A stretch of 64,000 nt of DNA, from NCBI RefSeq assembly GCF_006717075.1, contig NZ_VFQC01000001.1, positions 1,054,001 to 1,118,000 on the forward strand, in the 5' to 3' direction. The DNA is from Haloactinospora alba (lineage in GTDB: Bacteria > Actinomycetota > Actinomycetes > Streptosporangiales > Streptosporangiaceae). Under the pieces are notes generated by a model. That model searched no databases. It was given only the letters and a program-made list of their open reading frames with translations, and was not told where the DNA came from. The translations under genes were made by a program, and so were the position numbers. Position 1 is the first letter of the stretch; each line of letters starts with the position of its first letter. Below are positions 35,058 through 43,225 of this stretch, one piece after another.

Positions 35058-35927
35058 TCACGTGCGCTCGATCTGGGTGGCGAGGAAGTCGCGCAGGATC
35101 TCGCGCATCCCTTCCACGGTTCGTCCGGGGCGGCCCGTCATGACCTGGATGCCGAGGCCGTCGATGAGGGCGGTGAGCCGTACCGTCATCTGTTCGGCGT
35201 CCAGGTCGCGGAACACACCCTCGGCCGCGCCCTCGCGCAGTGTCTGCGCGATGGTGTCGTGCCACCGTTGGTAGGAAGCGGAGTGCAGATCGCGCAGGTG
35301 CGGGTCGAGCGCCGACTCGTTCCACACCTGCATCCACACGGACCACTCCCTGCGCAGGTGGCCCGCGTTGGGAAGCTGTAGTTCGATCAGCCGGAGCAGC
35401 CGTTCGCGCGTGTCGGTGATCTCGTGCAGTACCGCGACCTGGCGGTCGAAGGCCTGCTTCACCGAGGTGCGCAGCGTCTCGTCGAGGAGGTCGCGCAGGG
35501 TGGGGAAGTGGTAGTGGATTGTCGCGCTCGACGTGCCGCACGCGCGGGCGATGTCGGAGGTGCGCACCGAGTGGTATCCGCGCTCGGCGATCAGGTGCCA
35601 GGCGGCCTCGCTGATCTGGCGCCTCCGGTCGTGGTCGGGCGCCGCCCGCTGGTCGGCCTCCGACGTCCGGCTGGCTGCGGTTCTGGGCGGGTGCGCGGCG
35701 ACGGTCGTGGCGCCATCGTCGCCGTTGAGGAGCCAGTTGACGGTGACATTGCCGAGGTCAGCGATGTGGATCAGCTCTTCGGCAGTGAACCGGCGGGTTC
35801 CGGTCAACGACTTGGACAGCTTGGAAGGCTCGAGGCCGAGGGCGGCCGCGAACTCGCGCTGGGGCCGACCGGACCGCCGGATGACGTCACGGGCGCGTCG
35901 CCGCAGCCCTTCCAGTTGATCGCTCAC
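35058..35927 (-). CDS. XRE-TetR double-HTH regulator of the carnitine operon
   Basis: 289 residues with two DNA-binding domains. Residues 8-65 are an XRE/lambda-type HTH (RSGRPQREFAAALGLEPSKLSKSLTGTRRF, then HIADLGNVTVNWLLNG). After a linker, residues 100-150 are a TetR HTH (RQISEAAWHLIAERGYHSVRTSDIARACGTSSATIHYHF), followed by a BetI/TetR-type ligand domain. This combination is uncommon. As first gene before BKACE, dehydrogenase and thioesterase, it probably controls them in response to carnitine or a metabolite. A perfect GCGAT-A-ATCGC palindrome 25 bases upstream may be its site. Confidence 0.88.
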   Translation of the reverse strand: MSDQLEGLRRRARDVIRRSGRPQREFAAALGLEPSKLSKSLTGTRRFTAEELIHIADLGNVTVNWLLNGDDGATTVAAHPPRTAASRTSEADQRAAPDHDRRRQISEAAWHLIAERGYHSVRTSDIARACGTSSATIHYHFPTLRDLLDETLRTSVKQAFDRQVAVLHEITDTRERLLRLIELQLPNAGHLRREWSVWMQVWNESALDPHLRDLHSASYQRWHDTIAQTLREGAAEGVFRDLDAEQMTVRLTALIDGLGIQVMTGRPGRTVEGMREILRDFLATQIERT

Positions 35928-35951
35928 GGCTGGCGACCGTAGCAGGGTATA

Positions 35952-35962
35952 GCGATAATCGC
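35952..35962. promoter_or_regulatory. Candidate operator upstream of the XRE-TetR gene
   Basis: GCGAT-A-ATCGC is a perfect inverted repeat 25 bases before the regulator start. Part of it, ATCGCAATA (35958-35966), recurs inverted as TATTGCGAT at 36019-36027, 52 bases away. Two related sites flanking an A/T-rich promoter suit autoregulation by a double-HTH protein. Confidence 0.5.
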
Positions 35963-36073
35963 AATAAAACGACTAGTTGGGGTGGCGGTATATCCCGCAT
36001 TATAGGAGATCAGTAGCGTATTGCGATCATGCTGGTTGTTCGTTCAGTTGGTGTGGTGTGTGGAACGACGGAC

Positions 36074-37249
36074 TCACACCCGCGGCAGCCCGGTGTAGTT
36101 CTCGGCGAGCTGCGTGGCCGCGGCAGGAGAGGAGACGATGTGGTCCAGGTGCGACAGGTGCAACCGGCGGTCGAAGTCGCTGCCCTCCGGGGCGGGATGC
36201 AGCAGCGAGGTCATCCAGTAGGAGAAGTGCTCCGCCCGCCACACCCGGCGCAGCGCCGTCGCTGAATACCCTTCCAGCCCGGACGTGTCACCGTCGGTGT
36301 GGGCGCTCGTGAACGCGTCGGCGAGCAGGAGGGCGTCGTGCATCGCCAGGTTGAGACCTTTCGCTCCGGTCGGCGGAACGATGTGGGCGGCATCACCCGC
36401 GAGGAAGAGGCGGCCGTGCTGCATGGGTTCGGTGACGACGCTGCGCATGGGCGTGAGGCTTTTGTCCGTCACCGGGCCGCGGCGCAGCGCCCAGTCGTCG
36501 TCGCGCAGCGCGAAGCGCGTGTCCAGCTCGTCCCAGACGCGCTCGTCGGGCCAGTCACCCAGATCGGTGTCGGAGGGAACCTGCAGGTACAACCGGCTCA
36601 CTGATTCGGAACGCATACTGTGCAGCGCGAACCCGCGCGGATGGTGGGCGTAGACCAGCTCGTCGCACGATGGGGCGACGTCTGCCAGGATCCCCAACCA
36701 CGCGAACGGATAGCCCTTGTCGAAACAGCGCATCGAATCGGTGGGCAGGGCGGACCGGCCCACCCCGTGGAAACCGTCGCACGCGGCCACGTAGTCGCAC
36801 TCCAGCACCTCCTCGGAACCATCAGCGACAAAACGCACCCGTGGGCTCTCCGTGTCGATCCCCTCGACATCGGTGGCCTCGGCGTCGAACAGCACACGGC
36901 CGCCGTCGGCGATTCTGCGTGCGATCAGGTCCGTTACGATCTCGGTCTGCGCGTATATCACCACGTTGCGCCCGGTGAGCGCGGGAAAGTCGATCCGGTG
37001 GCCGCGCCCGTCGAACCGAAGCTCGATCCCCTCGTGCACGAACCCGTCACGGTCCATACGCTCACCGACGCCGGAGGCGCGCAGCGCCTCGGCGACACTG
37101 TGCTCCACGACCCCTGCCCGTTGGCGACTCTCGCAGTAGGAACGGTCGCGGCGTTCCAACACGACCGAATCGATGCCGCGGCGGTGCAGCAGGTGGGAGA
37201 GGAACAGCCCGGCGGGTCCGGCGCCGATGATGCCGACTGTGGTTCGCAT
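36074..37249 (-). CDS. pobA: 4-hydroxybenzoate 3-monooxygenase
   Basis: 391 residues, the class A flavoprotein that hydroxylates 4-hydroxybenzoate to protocatechuate using NAD(P)H and O2. FAD binding: [16 protein letters not shown] (GxGxxG at 9-14) and [26 protein letters not shown]-type GD motif (here [17 protein letters not shown]). The DG fingerprint reads [35 protein letters not shown] is typical PobA sequence. Length matches. The ATG follows CTGGAGACCCC, a good ribosome site. It is the last gene of the pca operon and supplies its substrate. The pcaC reading frame continues into it (see that entry). Confidence 0.95.
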   Translation of the reverse strand: [391 protein letters not shown]

Positions 37250-37698
37250 GGGGTCTCCAGGGAGAGGGTGCGTTGTTGGGTGCCGGGGAGCAGGAGGAAC
37301 GTGGGCCAGAGGTCCTCGTCCAGGACCCGCTGGGCGATGCCGAACGCCTTGTTAGCTGCGGGAACGCCGCAGTAGACCGCGGCCTGCAGGAAGACCTCGC
37401 GGATCTCCTCGGCAGTGAGCCCGTTGTGGACCGCCGCCCGCACGTGCATCGCCAGCTCGTCCCAGTGGCCCTGGGCGACGAGGGCGGTCAGCACCATGCA
37501 ACTGCGTGTGGTGCGGTCCAGAGCGGGACGTGCCCACACCTCCCCCCAGGCGTAGCGTGTGATGAAGTCCTGGAACGGAGCAGTGAACGCCGTCGTGTTC
37601 GCCTCTGCGGCGTCGACGTGAGCATCTCCCAGCACCTCCCGTCGTACCGCTGTTCCGGAAGCGCGCCGTGCGTTGTCCTGCGCGGGATCCGCGTCCAT
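36958..37698 (-). CDS. pcaC: 4-carboxymuconolactone decarboxylase, reading frame extended into pobA
   Basis: Residues 1-135 are a complete PcaC (AhpD-like fold): NTTAFTAPFQDFITRYAWGEVWARPALDRTTRSCMVLTALVAQGHWDELAMHVRAA is the diagnostic block, ending at FGIAQRVLDEDL. It decarboxylates gamma-carboxymuconolactone to beta-ketoadipate enol-lactone. PcaC normally stops here, but this frame has no stop until 36958 and runs 292 bases into pobA, adding about 110 Ser/Arg/Thr-rich residues that resemble nothing. Either the protein really carries this tail, or a frame change near 37290-37310 removed the stop. The functional part is about 37290-37698. Confidence 0.85.
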   Translation of the reverse strand: MDADPAQDNARRASGTAVRREVLGDAHVDAAEANTTAFTAPFQDFITRYAWGEVWARPALDRTTRSCMVLTALVAQGHWDELAMHVRAAVHNGLTAEEIREVFLQAAVYCGVPAANKAFGIAQRVLDEDLWPTFLLLPGTQQRTLSLETPCEPQSASSAPDPPGCSSPTCCTAAASIRSCWNAATVPTARVANGQGSWSTVSPRRCAPPASVSVWTVTGSCTRGSSFGSTGAATGSTFPRSPGATW

Positions 37699-37743
37699 GG
37701 TTCTCCTCCCAGCCCTTCGTATCGTCAGTGCACAGAACCCGGT

Positions 37744-38538
37744 CTACGTCGTGTGCGGGGTTCCGCCGGAGGGCAGCCGCAGGTGGTCGAGGAGCAGCTC
37801 GTTCACCGTGCCGGCCTGCTCCCAGTTGGCCAGGTGGGCCGCGCCATCGACGATCCGGAGTCGCGAGTCCCTGATCCCGGCCGCGATACTCTCGGCGTGT
37901 CCGGGAGGAGCCGCTTCGTCCTCGGCCCCTGCGATGACCAGCGTCGGAGCTGTGATCCGGGACAGCTGTCCGCGAAGGTCCATATCCGCTATGGCCGCAC
38001 AGCAGCTCGCATACCCCTGCGGGGAGGTGTCCGCGACCGTCGCGCGCATCCGTTCGACGACCTCGGGGGAACGCCTCGCGAAGCCGGGGGTGAACCAGCG
38101 CTCCACCACAGCGTCGGCGACCGCCCCGACCCCGTGCTCTCGTACGGTCGCGGCACGCCGCGACCATCCTTCCGGATCGCCGTACCAGGCGGAGGTGCAC
38201 AACAGTGCCAACCTGCCGATCCGCTCGGGCGCGTTGGCGGCCACCCACATTCCTGCCATCCCGCCGATGGAGAGTCCTACCAGGTGGGCGCGGTCCGCGC
38301 CGAGCCGGTCCAGCAACCGCAGTGCGTCCCCTCCGATGTCGGCGATGCTGGATGGGCCCTCCGGGACGGGGGAGGAGCCGTGTCCACGCAGGTCGTAGCG
38401 GACGACACGGAAGCCGGCACCTGTCAGTGCCGGCAGCTGGTGCTGCCACATTTCCGCCGTACTGCCGAGCGAACCCGCCAACAGTACGACCGGACCGTCC
38501 TCCGGCCCCTCGACGGAGTAGTGAACGTCGACGCTCAC
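37744..38538 (-). CDS. pcaD: 3-oxoadipate enol-lactonase
   Basis: 264 residues, alpha/beta hydrolase. The nucleophile elbow is HLVGLSIGGMAG (Ser), the acid is in LVIAGAEDEAAPP and the histidine in VDGAAHLANWEQ. RYDLRGHGSS is the usual oxyanion-region block. It opens beta-ketoadipate enol-lactone to beta-ketoadipate. The ATG overlaps the stop of pcaB (ATGA). PcaC follows 45 bases downstream; in some actinobacteria the two are fused as PcaL, but here they are separate. Confidence 0.93.
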   Translation of the reverse strand: MSVDVHYSVEGPEDGPVVLLAGSLGSTAEMWQHQLPALTGAGFRVVRYDLRGHGSSPVPEGPSSIADIGGDALRLLDRLGADRAHLVGLSIGGMAGMWVAANAPERIGRLALLCTSAWYGDPEGWSRRAATVREHGVGAVADAVVERWFTPGFARRSPEVVERMRATVADTSPQGYASCCAAIADMDLRGQLSRITAPTLVIAGAEDEAAPPGHAESIAAGIRDSRLRIVDGAAHLANWEQAGTVNELLLDHLRLPSGGTPHTT

Positions 38539-39914
38539 CCTGTCCTCCTCGTTTCGGTGCTGCGGTGTGTCGGATGCCGTACCTCCGCGCCACCGGACGC
38601 GTGGTGCTTCTCGACAGCCCGGTCGATGAACTCACCGGCGCTGCCCAGGTAGGAGGTCGGATCCAGCAGAGCCGAGACCTCCTCCCTGCTGCGGCGGCCT
38701 TCCAGGCGCTCGGTGAGCACGTCGGTGAGGTCGCGTCCCTGGTCGGAGGCCTCAGCGCAGGCGGACCGCACCAGCTCGTGCGCGGGAAGACGACCGAGCT
38801 CTCCCACCAGGTCAGTGGTGACCCGTTCGGCGAGGGGAAACCCGTCGAGCATGTTGGCACGCATCCGTTCCGGATCCACATTGAGCCGTTCCAGTGATGT
38901 GCCCAGCCACGCGGCAGCCGAGCCCGTGGTCCGCAACAGGCGGGTGAGGGGCAGCCACTCGGCCTGCCACTGCCCGGCCGCACGCTGGTGCTGTTGGATC
39001 TGGACCCCCAGGAGCGATCCGGCCAGATCCGGGGCCTGCTCCGCACAGGCGACGGCGGACACCGCTGCCACCGGATTGCGCTTGTGCGGCAGGGTGGAGG
39101 ACCCGCCACGGTCCCGGCCGCCGTGCTCGCGTACTTCACCGACCTCGGTCTGAGCCAGCAGCACGATGTCGCCGGCGGTCTTGCCCACGGCCCCGCTCAC
39201 CTGCGCCAGTGCACCGGCGAGTTCGGCGACCCGACCGCGTGCTGTGTGCCAGGGGAGCCGTGGTTCGGCCAGGCCGAGTTCGGACGCGAACGCGGTGGTG
39301 ACCCGTGGCCCGACCTGTCCCAGCGAGGCGAGGGTGCCCGCGGCGCCGCCGAGCTGGGCCGCAGCCCGTTGGTCGAGGAACTCCGCCAACCGGTTCGTGG
39401 CGTCGGCGAGCTGGTCCAACCAGCCGGCAGCGGCCAGTCCGAACGTGGTTGGCAGTGCCTGCTGCAGCAGGGTGCGGCCGGCCATGACCGTGTCGCGGTG
39501 GTCGACGGCCAGCGTAGCGAGCGACTCGCACGCCTCGTCAGCGACGGCCCGGATCACGGTTCCCGCGCGTCGGGCCACCAGCATCGCGGCGGTGTCCATG
39601 ATGTCCTGGCTGGTGGCGCCGAGATGGACGTGACGTCCCGCTGCCTCCCCGACGGAGCGGGTGATCTGGCCGACCAGGGGAACCACGGGGTTCCCGGAGT
39701 CCGCAGCGGAGCGGCTGACCTCCGCGGTGTCGATGTTCTCCGGGACGCACGAGTGCGTGATCTCCTCGGCGTGCTCCGGGGGGATCGTCCCCAGGCGGGC
39801 GTGGGCGCGGGCGAGGGCTGCTTCGGCGTCGAGTAGTGCCCGTAGCCAAGCGTCGTCGTCCGTGGCGGTACCGATGTCGCCGCGGGCGAAGATGCCTGCG
39901 AACAGCTCCGTCAC
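38535..39914 (-). CDS. pcaB: 3-carboxy-cis,cis-muconate cycloisomerase
   Basis: 459 residues of the fumarase/aspartase superfamily. The signature GGSSTLPHKRNPVAAVSA is intact, and HLGATSQDIMDTAAMLVAR and AGRTLLQQALPTTFGLAAAGWLDQL are typical of PcaB. It cyclises 3-carboxymuconate to gamma-carboxymuconolactone. It lies 18 bases after pcaG, and its stop overlaps the pcaD start. Length and gene order are standard. Confidence 0.94.
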   Translation of the reverse strand: MTELFAGIFARGDIGTATDDDAWLRALLDAEAALARAHARLGTIPPEHAEEITHSCVPENIDTAEVSRSAADSGNPVVPLVGQITRSVGEAAGRHVHLGATSQDIMDTAAMLVARRAGTVIRAVADEACESLATLAVDHRDTVMAGRTLLQQALPTTFGLAAAGWLDQLADATNRLAEFLDQRAAAQLGGAAGTLASLGQVGPRVTTAFASELGLAEPRLPWHTARGRVAELAGALAQVSGAVGKTAGDIVLLAQTEVGEVREHGGRDRGGSSTLPHKRNPVAAVSAVACAEQAPDLAGSLLGVQIQQHQRAAGQWQAEWLPLTRLLRTTGSAAAWLGTSLERLNVDPERMRANMLDGFPLAERVTTDLVGELGRLPAHELVRSACAEASDQGRDLTDVLTERLEGRRSREEVSALLDPTSYLGSAGEFIDRAVEKHHASGGAEVRHPTHRSTETRRTG

Positions 39915-39932
39915 GGTTCCTCCATTCCCGCG

Positions 39933-40487
39933 TCAGATGTCGAAAAATACGGTTTCGTGTTCTCCCTGCAGGCGGATGTCGAACCGGTAGCCGTCCTCGG
40001 CAGTACCGGCGACGAGGGTGGCACGGGCTGCAGGGTCGGTGATGCGGGTGAGTACGGGGTCGGCCGCGTTGGCCTCGGGCTCGTCCGGGAAGTAGAGGCG
40101 GGTGACGACCCGGTTCAGCATTCCCCGGGCGAACACGGAGACGTCGATGTGCGGTGCCTGTGGACCCGCTGGCCCGGGAACCCGTCCCGGCTTGCGGGTG
40201 AACACGCCGAACTCGCCGGAGCCGCCGGTGGGGCAGCGTCCGAATCCCCGGAACCGGGGAGTAGCGCTCCCCTCGGGAGTGTAGGCGTGGGCGAACCCGC
40301 CGTCCGGGTCGGCTTGCCACGTCTCGATGAGCCCGTCACTGACCGGACGTTCCGCCCCGTCGGTGAGCACACCCCGGATCCAGAACCCGCCGGGCGCTGC
40401 CGCCGGAACGGCGTAGGCCCCGTCCGGCCAGGTGAGACCAATGTGTAAATAGGGTCCCACGGTCTGCGAAGGGGTGGTTCCCGACAT
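39933..40487 (-). CDS. pcaG: Protocatechuate 3,4-dioxygenase alpha subunit
   Basis: 184 residues. TPSQTVGPYLHIGLTW at the start and IETWQADPDGGFAH, FGRCPTGGSGEFGVFTRKPG and APHIDVSVFARGMLNRVVTRLYFPDE in the middle are intradiol-dioxygenase blocks. The alpha subunit keeps the fold but not the full iron-ligand set, which the beta subunit provides. The start directly abuts the pcaH stop (one base apart), indicating translational coupling. Confidence 0.95.
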   Translation of the reverse strand: MSGTTPSQTVGPYLHIGLTWPDGAYAVPAAAPGGFWIRGVLTDGAERPVSDGLIETWQADPDGGFAHAYTPEGSATPRFRGFGRCPTGGSGEFGVFTRKPGRVPGPAGPQAPHIDVSVFARGMLNRVVTRLYFPDEPEANAADPVLTRITDPAARATLVAGTAEDGYRFDIRLQGEHETVFFDI

Positions 40488-41234
40488 TCAGTCCCCTCCC
40501 TCCACTGGCTCGAACACGGTGGCTTCCCTGCCGCGCAGCACGATGTCCCACCGGTAGGCCAGCGCCCACTGCTCTTCGGTGTTGGCGTAGTCGAAGCTGG
40601 CGACCAGGCGTTGTCGGGCCCTCTCGTCCGGGATGGAGTTCCACATCGGGTCCTGGAAGAACAGCGGGTCCTCCGGGAAGTACATCTGGGTCACCAGCCG
40701 CTGGGCGAAGGCCCGGCCGAACAGGGAGAAGTGGATGTGCGCGGGCCGCCACGCGTTCGTGTGGTTGCCCCACGGGTACGCGCCGGGCCGGATGGTGGTG
40801 AAGCGGTACCTGCCCGAGCCGTCGGTGAGGGTGCGGCCGACACCGGTGAAGTTGGGGTCCAGCGGACTGGGCCAGTTGTCGTTCGCGTGCCGGTAGCGTC
40901 CACCAGCGTTGGCCTGCCAGATCTCGATCAGGGTGTTGGGGACCGGCTGGCCACCGCTGTCGCGTACCTGCCCGTGTACGATGATGCGTTGCCCCTGGGG
41001 CTCGCCGGCATGCTGGCGGGTGAGGTCGTTGTCGAGCTCACCGAGGGTGTCCTGTCCCAACAGCGGCGCGGTGACCTCGGTAAGCATGTGCGGGAGTAGC
41101 TCCAGGGGACGTTTGGGGTGACGCAGCGCCGTGCTCCGGTACCCCGGATAGTCCATCGGCGGGTGGACGTCATGGTCCCGGATGTAGCCGGTCGGGTCGG
41201 CGGTTCCTCCCGTGTATGCCCCGGTCGGTGACAT
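40488..41234 (-). CDS. pcaH: Protocatechuate 3,4-dioxygenase beta subunit
   Basis: 248 residues. The Fe(III) site is recognisable: the tyrosine in GGRYRHANDNWPSPLDPNF and the histidine pair in WRPAHIHFSLFG, with TLIEIWQANA and RLVTQMYFPEDPLF around them. It opens the ring of protocatechuate between the hydroxyls, giving 3-carboxy-cis,cis-muconate. ATG 41234 is chosen because AGGA lies six bases upstream; the frame is open to 41318 but that stretch carries no PcaH sequence. Confidence 0.95.
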   Translation of the reverse strand: MSPTGAYTGGTADPTGYIRDHDVHPPMDYPGYRSTALRHPKRPLELLPHMLTEVTAPLLGQDTLGELDNDLTRQHAGEPQGQRIIVHGQVRDSGGQPVPNTLIEIWQANAGGRYRHANDNWPSPLDPNFTGVGRTLTDGSGRYRFTTIRPGAYPWGNHTNAWRPAHIHFSLFGRAFAQRLVTQMYFPEDPLFFQDPMWNSIPDERARQRLVASFDYANTEEQWALAYRWDIVLRGREATVFEPVEGGD

Positions 41235-41244
41235 GAGTGTCCTT

Positions 41245-42420
41245 TCACGCGTGCAACACGGCTGCGAGTCCCTGCCCGACACCGATGCAGATGGCGGCCA
41301 GTCCCCAGCCACCGCCACGCCGGTGTAGCTCGTGCGCCAGCGACCCGAGGACGCGCGCGCCGGAGGCGCCCAGCGGATGGCCGATGGCGATGGCTCCGCC
41401 GTTGGGATTGACGATCTCGGGGTCCAGCCGCGGCCACAGCCGCAGACAGGCCAGCGACTGCGCGGCGAACGCCTCGTTGAGCTCCACCGCTGCCAGATCC
41501 TCCCAATCGATGCCGGCGCGGTGGAGAGCGGTCTCGGCCGCCTCCACCGGTCCGATGCCGAACCGGTGCGGCTCCACCGCCGTGACCCCGCGACTGACGA
41601 TGCGTGCCAGTGGGTCGCTTCCGGTGCGCTCTGCGGCCGTTGCGTCGCCGATGAGCATGGCGGCCGCCCCGTCGTTCATCGGGGAGGCGTTGCCGGCGGT
41701 TATCGTGCCGTCCGGGCGAAAGACCGGCGTGAGAGCGCCGAGCTTCTCCAGGGAGGTCTGGCGGAGGCTCTCGTCCCGGGTGAGTTCGGCACCGGGAACC
41801 GGAACCGTCTCCTCGTCGAAGACCCCCCTGTCCCACGCGGCCGCGGCGTTCTCCTGGCTGCGCAGCGCGAACTCGTCCTGCTCCGCGCGGCCGATGCCGT
41901 GGGCGTCAGCGACCTGTTCCGTGCTCTCCCCCAGGGATACGGTCCATTCCTCGGGCATACGCGGGTTGACCATGCGCCACCCGAGCGTGGTGGAGTGCAG
42001 TGTCTCGTGGCCGCTGGGGAAACCGGTTCCGGGTTTGCGCAGTACCCAGGGGGCACGGCTCATGGACTCCACCCCGCCCGCGAGGACGAGGGAGGCGTCG
42101 CCGACGGCTACAGCCCGGTTGGCGGCGATGGCGGCCTCCAGTCCGGAGCCGCACAGCCGGTTGGTCGTCGCTCCGGGGACCGAGGTGGGCAGGCCCGCCA
42201 GCAGGCTCGCCATGCGCGCGACGTTGCGGTTGTCCTCTCCTGCCCCGTTGGCGTCCCCGAAGTAGACGTCGGCGATGGTGGAGGGGTCGAGCCGGGGGTT
42301 GCGCTCCAGTAGGCCGCGCACCGTGTGCGCGGCGAGGTCGTCGGGGCGGACGTGGGCCAGGGCGCCGCCGTACTTGCCGAAGGGGGTGCGTACCGCGTCG
42401 AGGATGAACGCTTCGGTCAT
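41245..42420 (-). CDS. pcaF: 3-oxoadipyl-CoA thiolase
   Basis: 391 residues, thiolase family. The acylated cysteine lies in TNRLCGSGLEAAIAA, the acid/base pair in GGAIAIGHPLGASGAR (His) and AICIGVGQG (Cys). VELNEAFAAQSLA is also conserved. It cleaves beta-ketoadipyl-CoA to acetyl-CoA and succinyl-CoA, the last step of the pathway. The context between pcaJ and pcaH favours this over acetoacetyl-CoA thiolase. The ATG is 31 bases after the pcaJ stop. Confidence 0.93.
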   Translation of the reverse strand: MTEAFILDAVRTPFGKYGGALAHVRPDDLAAHTVRGLLERNPRLDPSTIADVYFGDANGAGEDNRNVARMASLLAGLPTSVPGATTNRLCGSGLEAAIAANRAVAVGDASLVLAGGVESMSRAPWVLRKPGTGFPSGHETLHSTTLGWRMVNPRMPEEWTVSLGESTEQVADAHGIGRAEQDEFALRSQENAAAAWDRGVFDEETVPVPGAELTRDESLRQTSLEKLGALTPVFRPDGTITAGNASPMNDGAAAMLIGDATAAERTGSDPLARIVSRGVTAVEPHRFGIGPVEAAETALHRAGIDWEDLAAVELNEAFAAQSLACLRLWPRLDPEIVNPNGGAIAIGHPLGASGARVLGSLAHELHRRGGGWGLAAICIGVGQGLAAVLHA

Positions 42421-42451
42421 GGGACCTCCATGGGGATGGGTGCGGAGCTGC

Positions 42452-43225
42452 CTACCCGGTGAGGGAACGCAGGACCGTCAGCTCTTCCGGGGTGGGGACA
42501 GGGGTGGTGGCCGGTTGGGGGAGGGTCGCCAGGTCCCAGCCGGTGGCATCCCGGGCCTGCTCCGTCGTGGCGCCGGGGTGCACGCTGACCAGGGTGAGCT
42601 CGCGCGTCTCCGGGTCGGGCTCAAGAATGCCCATGTCGGTGATGACCCGGCTCGGGCCGGCTCCGTGCAGCCCGAGCCGTTGCCGGCTCTCCGGGCCGCC
42701 GCCGTGCCCCACGGAGGTGATGAAATCGACCGTTTCCACGAAGGTACGGGGATTCTGCCGCGCGATTACGACAACCTCGCGGCAGGAGGCCGCGATCTCG
42801 GGCGCTCCTCCGGCTCCGGGGAGTCGGACGCTGGGGGCGTCGTAGTCGCCGATGACGGTGGTGTTGATGTTGGCGTACTTGTCGATCTGGGCGGCACCCA
42901 GGAAACCGACGTCGATCCGGCCGGGTTGGAGCCAGTAGTTGAAGATCTCTGGCACCGAGACGACGGTGTCGGCGGTGTCGGCGAGCACGCCGTCCCCGAT
43001 GGACAGTGGAAGTGTGCTGGGTGCCGTGCCCAACGTCCCCGACTCGTAGATCATCCACAGGTCGGGGGCGTGGGTGCGACGAGCGAGGTTGGCCGCGGTG
43101 CTCGGCAGGCCGATTCCCACGAAGCACGCCGTACCCGACGTGAGGCAGCGCGCCGCCGCGACGGACATGATCTCGTCAGCGGTGTATCTGGGAGTCTCAT
43201 CGCTGATGTGTGGCGTTGCGGTCAC
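42452..43225 (-). CDS. pcaJ: 3-oxoadipate CoA-transferase subunit B
   Basis: 257 residues, CoA-transferase family I beta subunit. GTACFVGIGLPSTAANLARR at the start, the YESGTLGTAPSTLPLSIGD block with the catalytic glutamate, LQPGRIDVGFLGAAQID and GGAPEIAASCREVVVIARQNPRTFV follow the family. It transfers CoA from succinyl-CoA to beta-ketoadipate together with PcaI. The GTG start overlaps the pcaI stop. Confidence 0.92.
   Translation of the reverse strand: MTATPHISDETPRYTADEIMSVAAARCLTSGTACFVGIGLPSTAANLARRTHAPDLWMIYESGTLGTAPSTLPLSIGDGVLADTADTVVSVPEIFNYWLQPGRIDVGFLGAAQIDKYANINTTVIGDYDAPSVRLPGAGGAPEIAASCREVVVIARQNPRTFVETVDFITSVGHGGGPESRQRLGLHGAGPSRVITDMGILEPDPETRELTLVSVHPGATTEQARDATGWDLATLPQPATTPVPTPEELTVLRSLTG

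Noticed and set aside
37352-39139. 595-codon minus-strand frame across pcaB, pcaD and pcaC
   Set aside because: Alternate frame of the three pca genes; Arg/Gly-rich, no domain.
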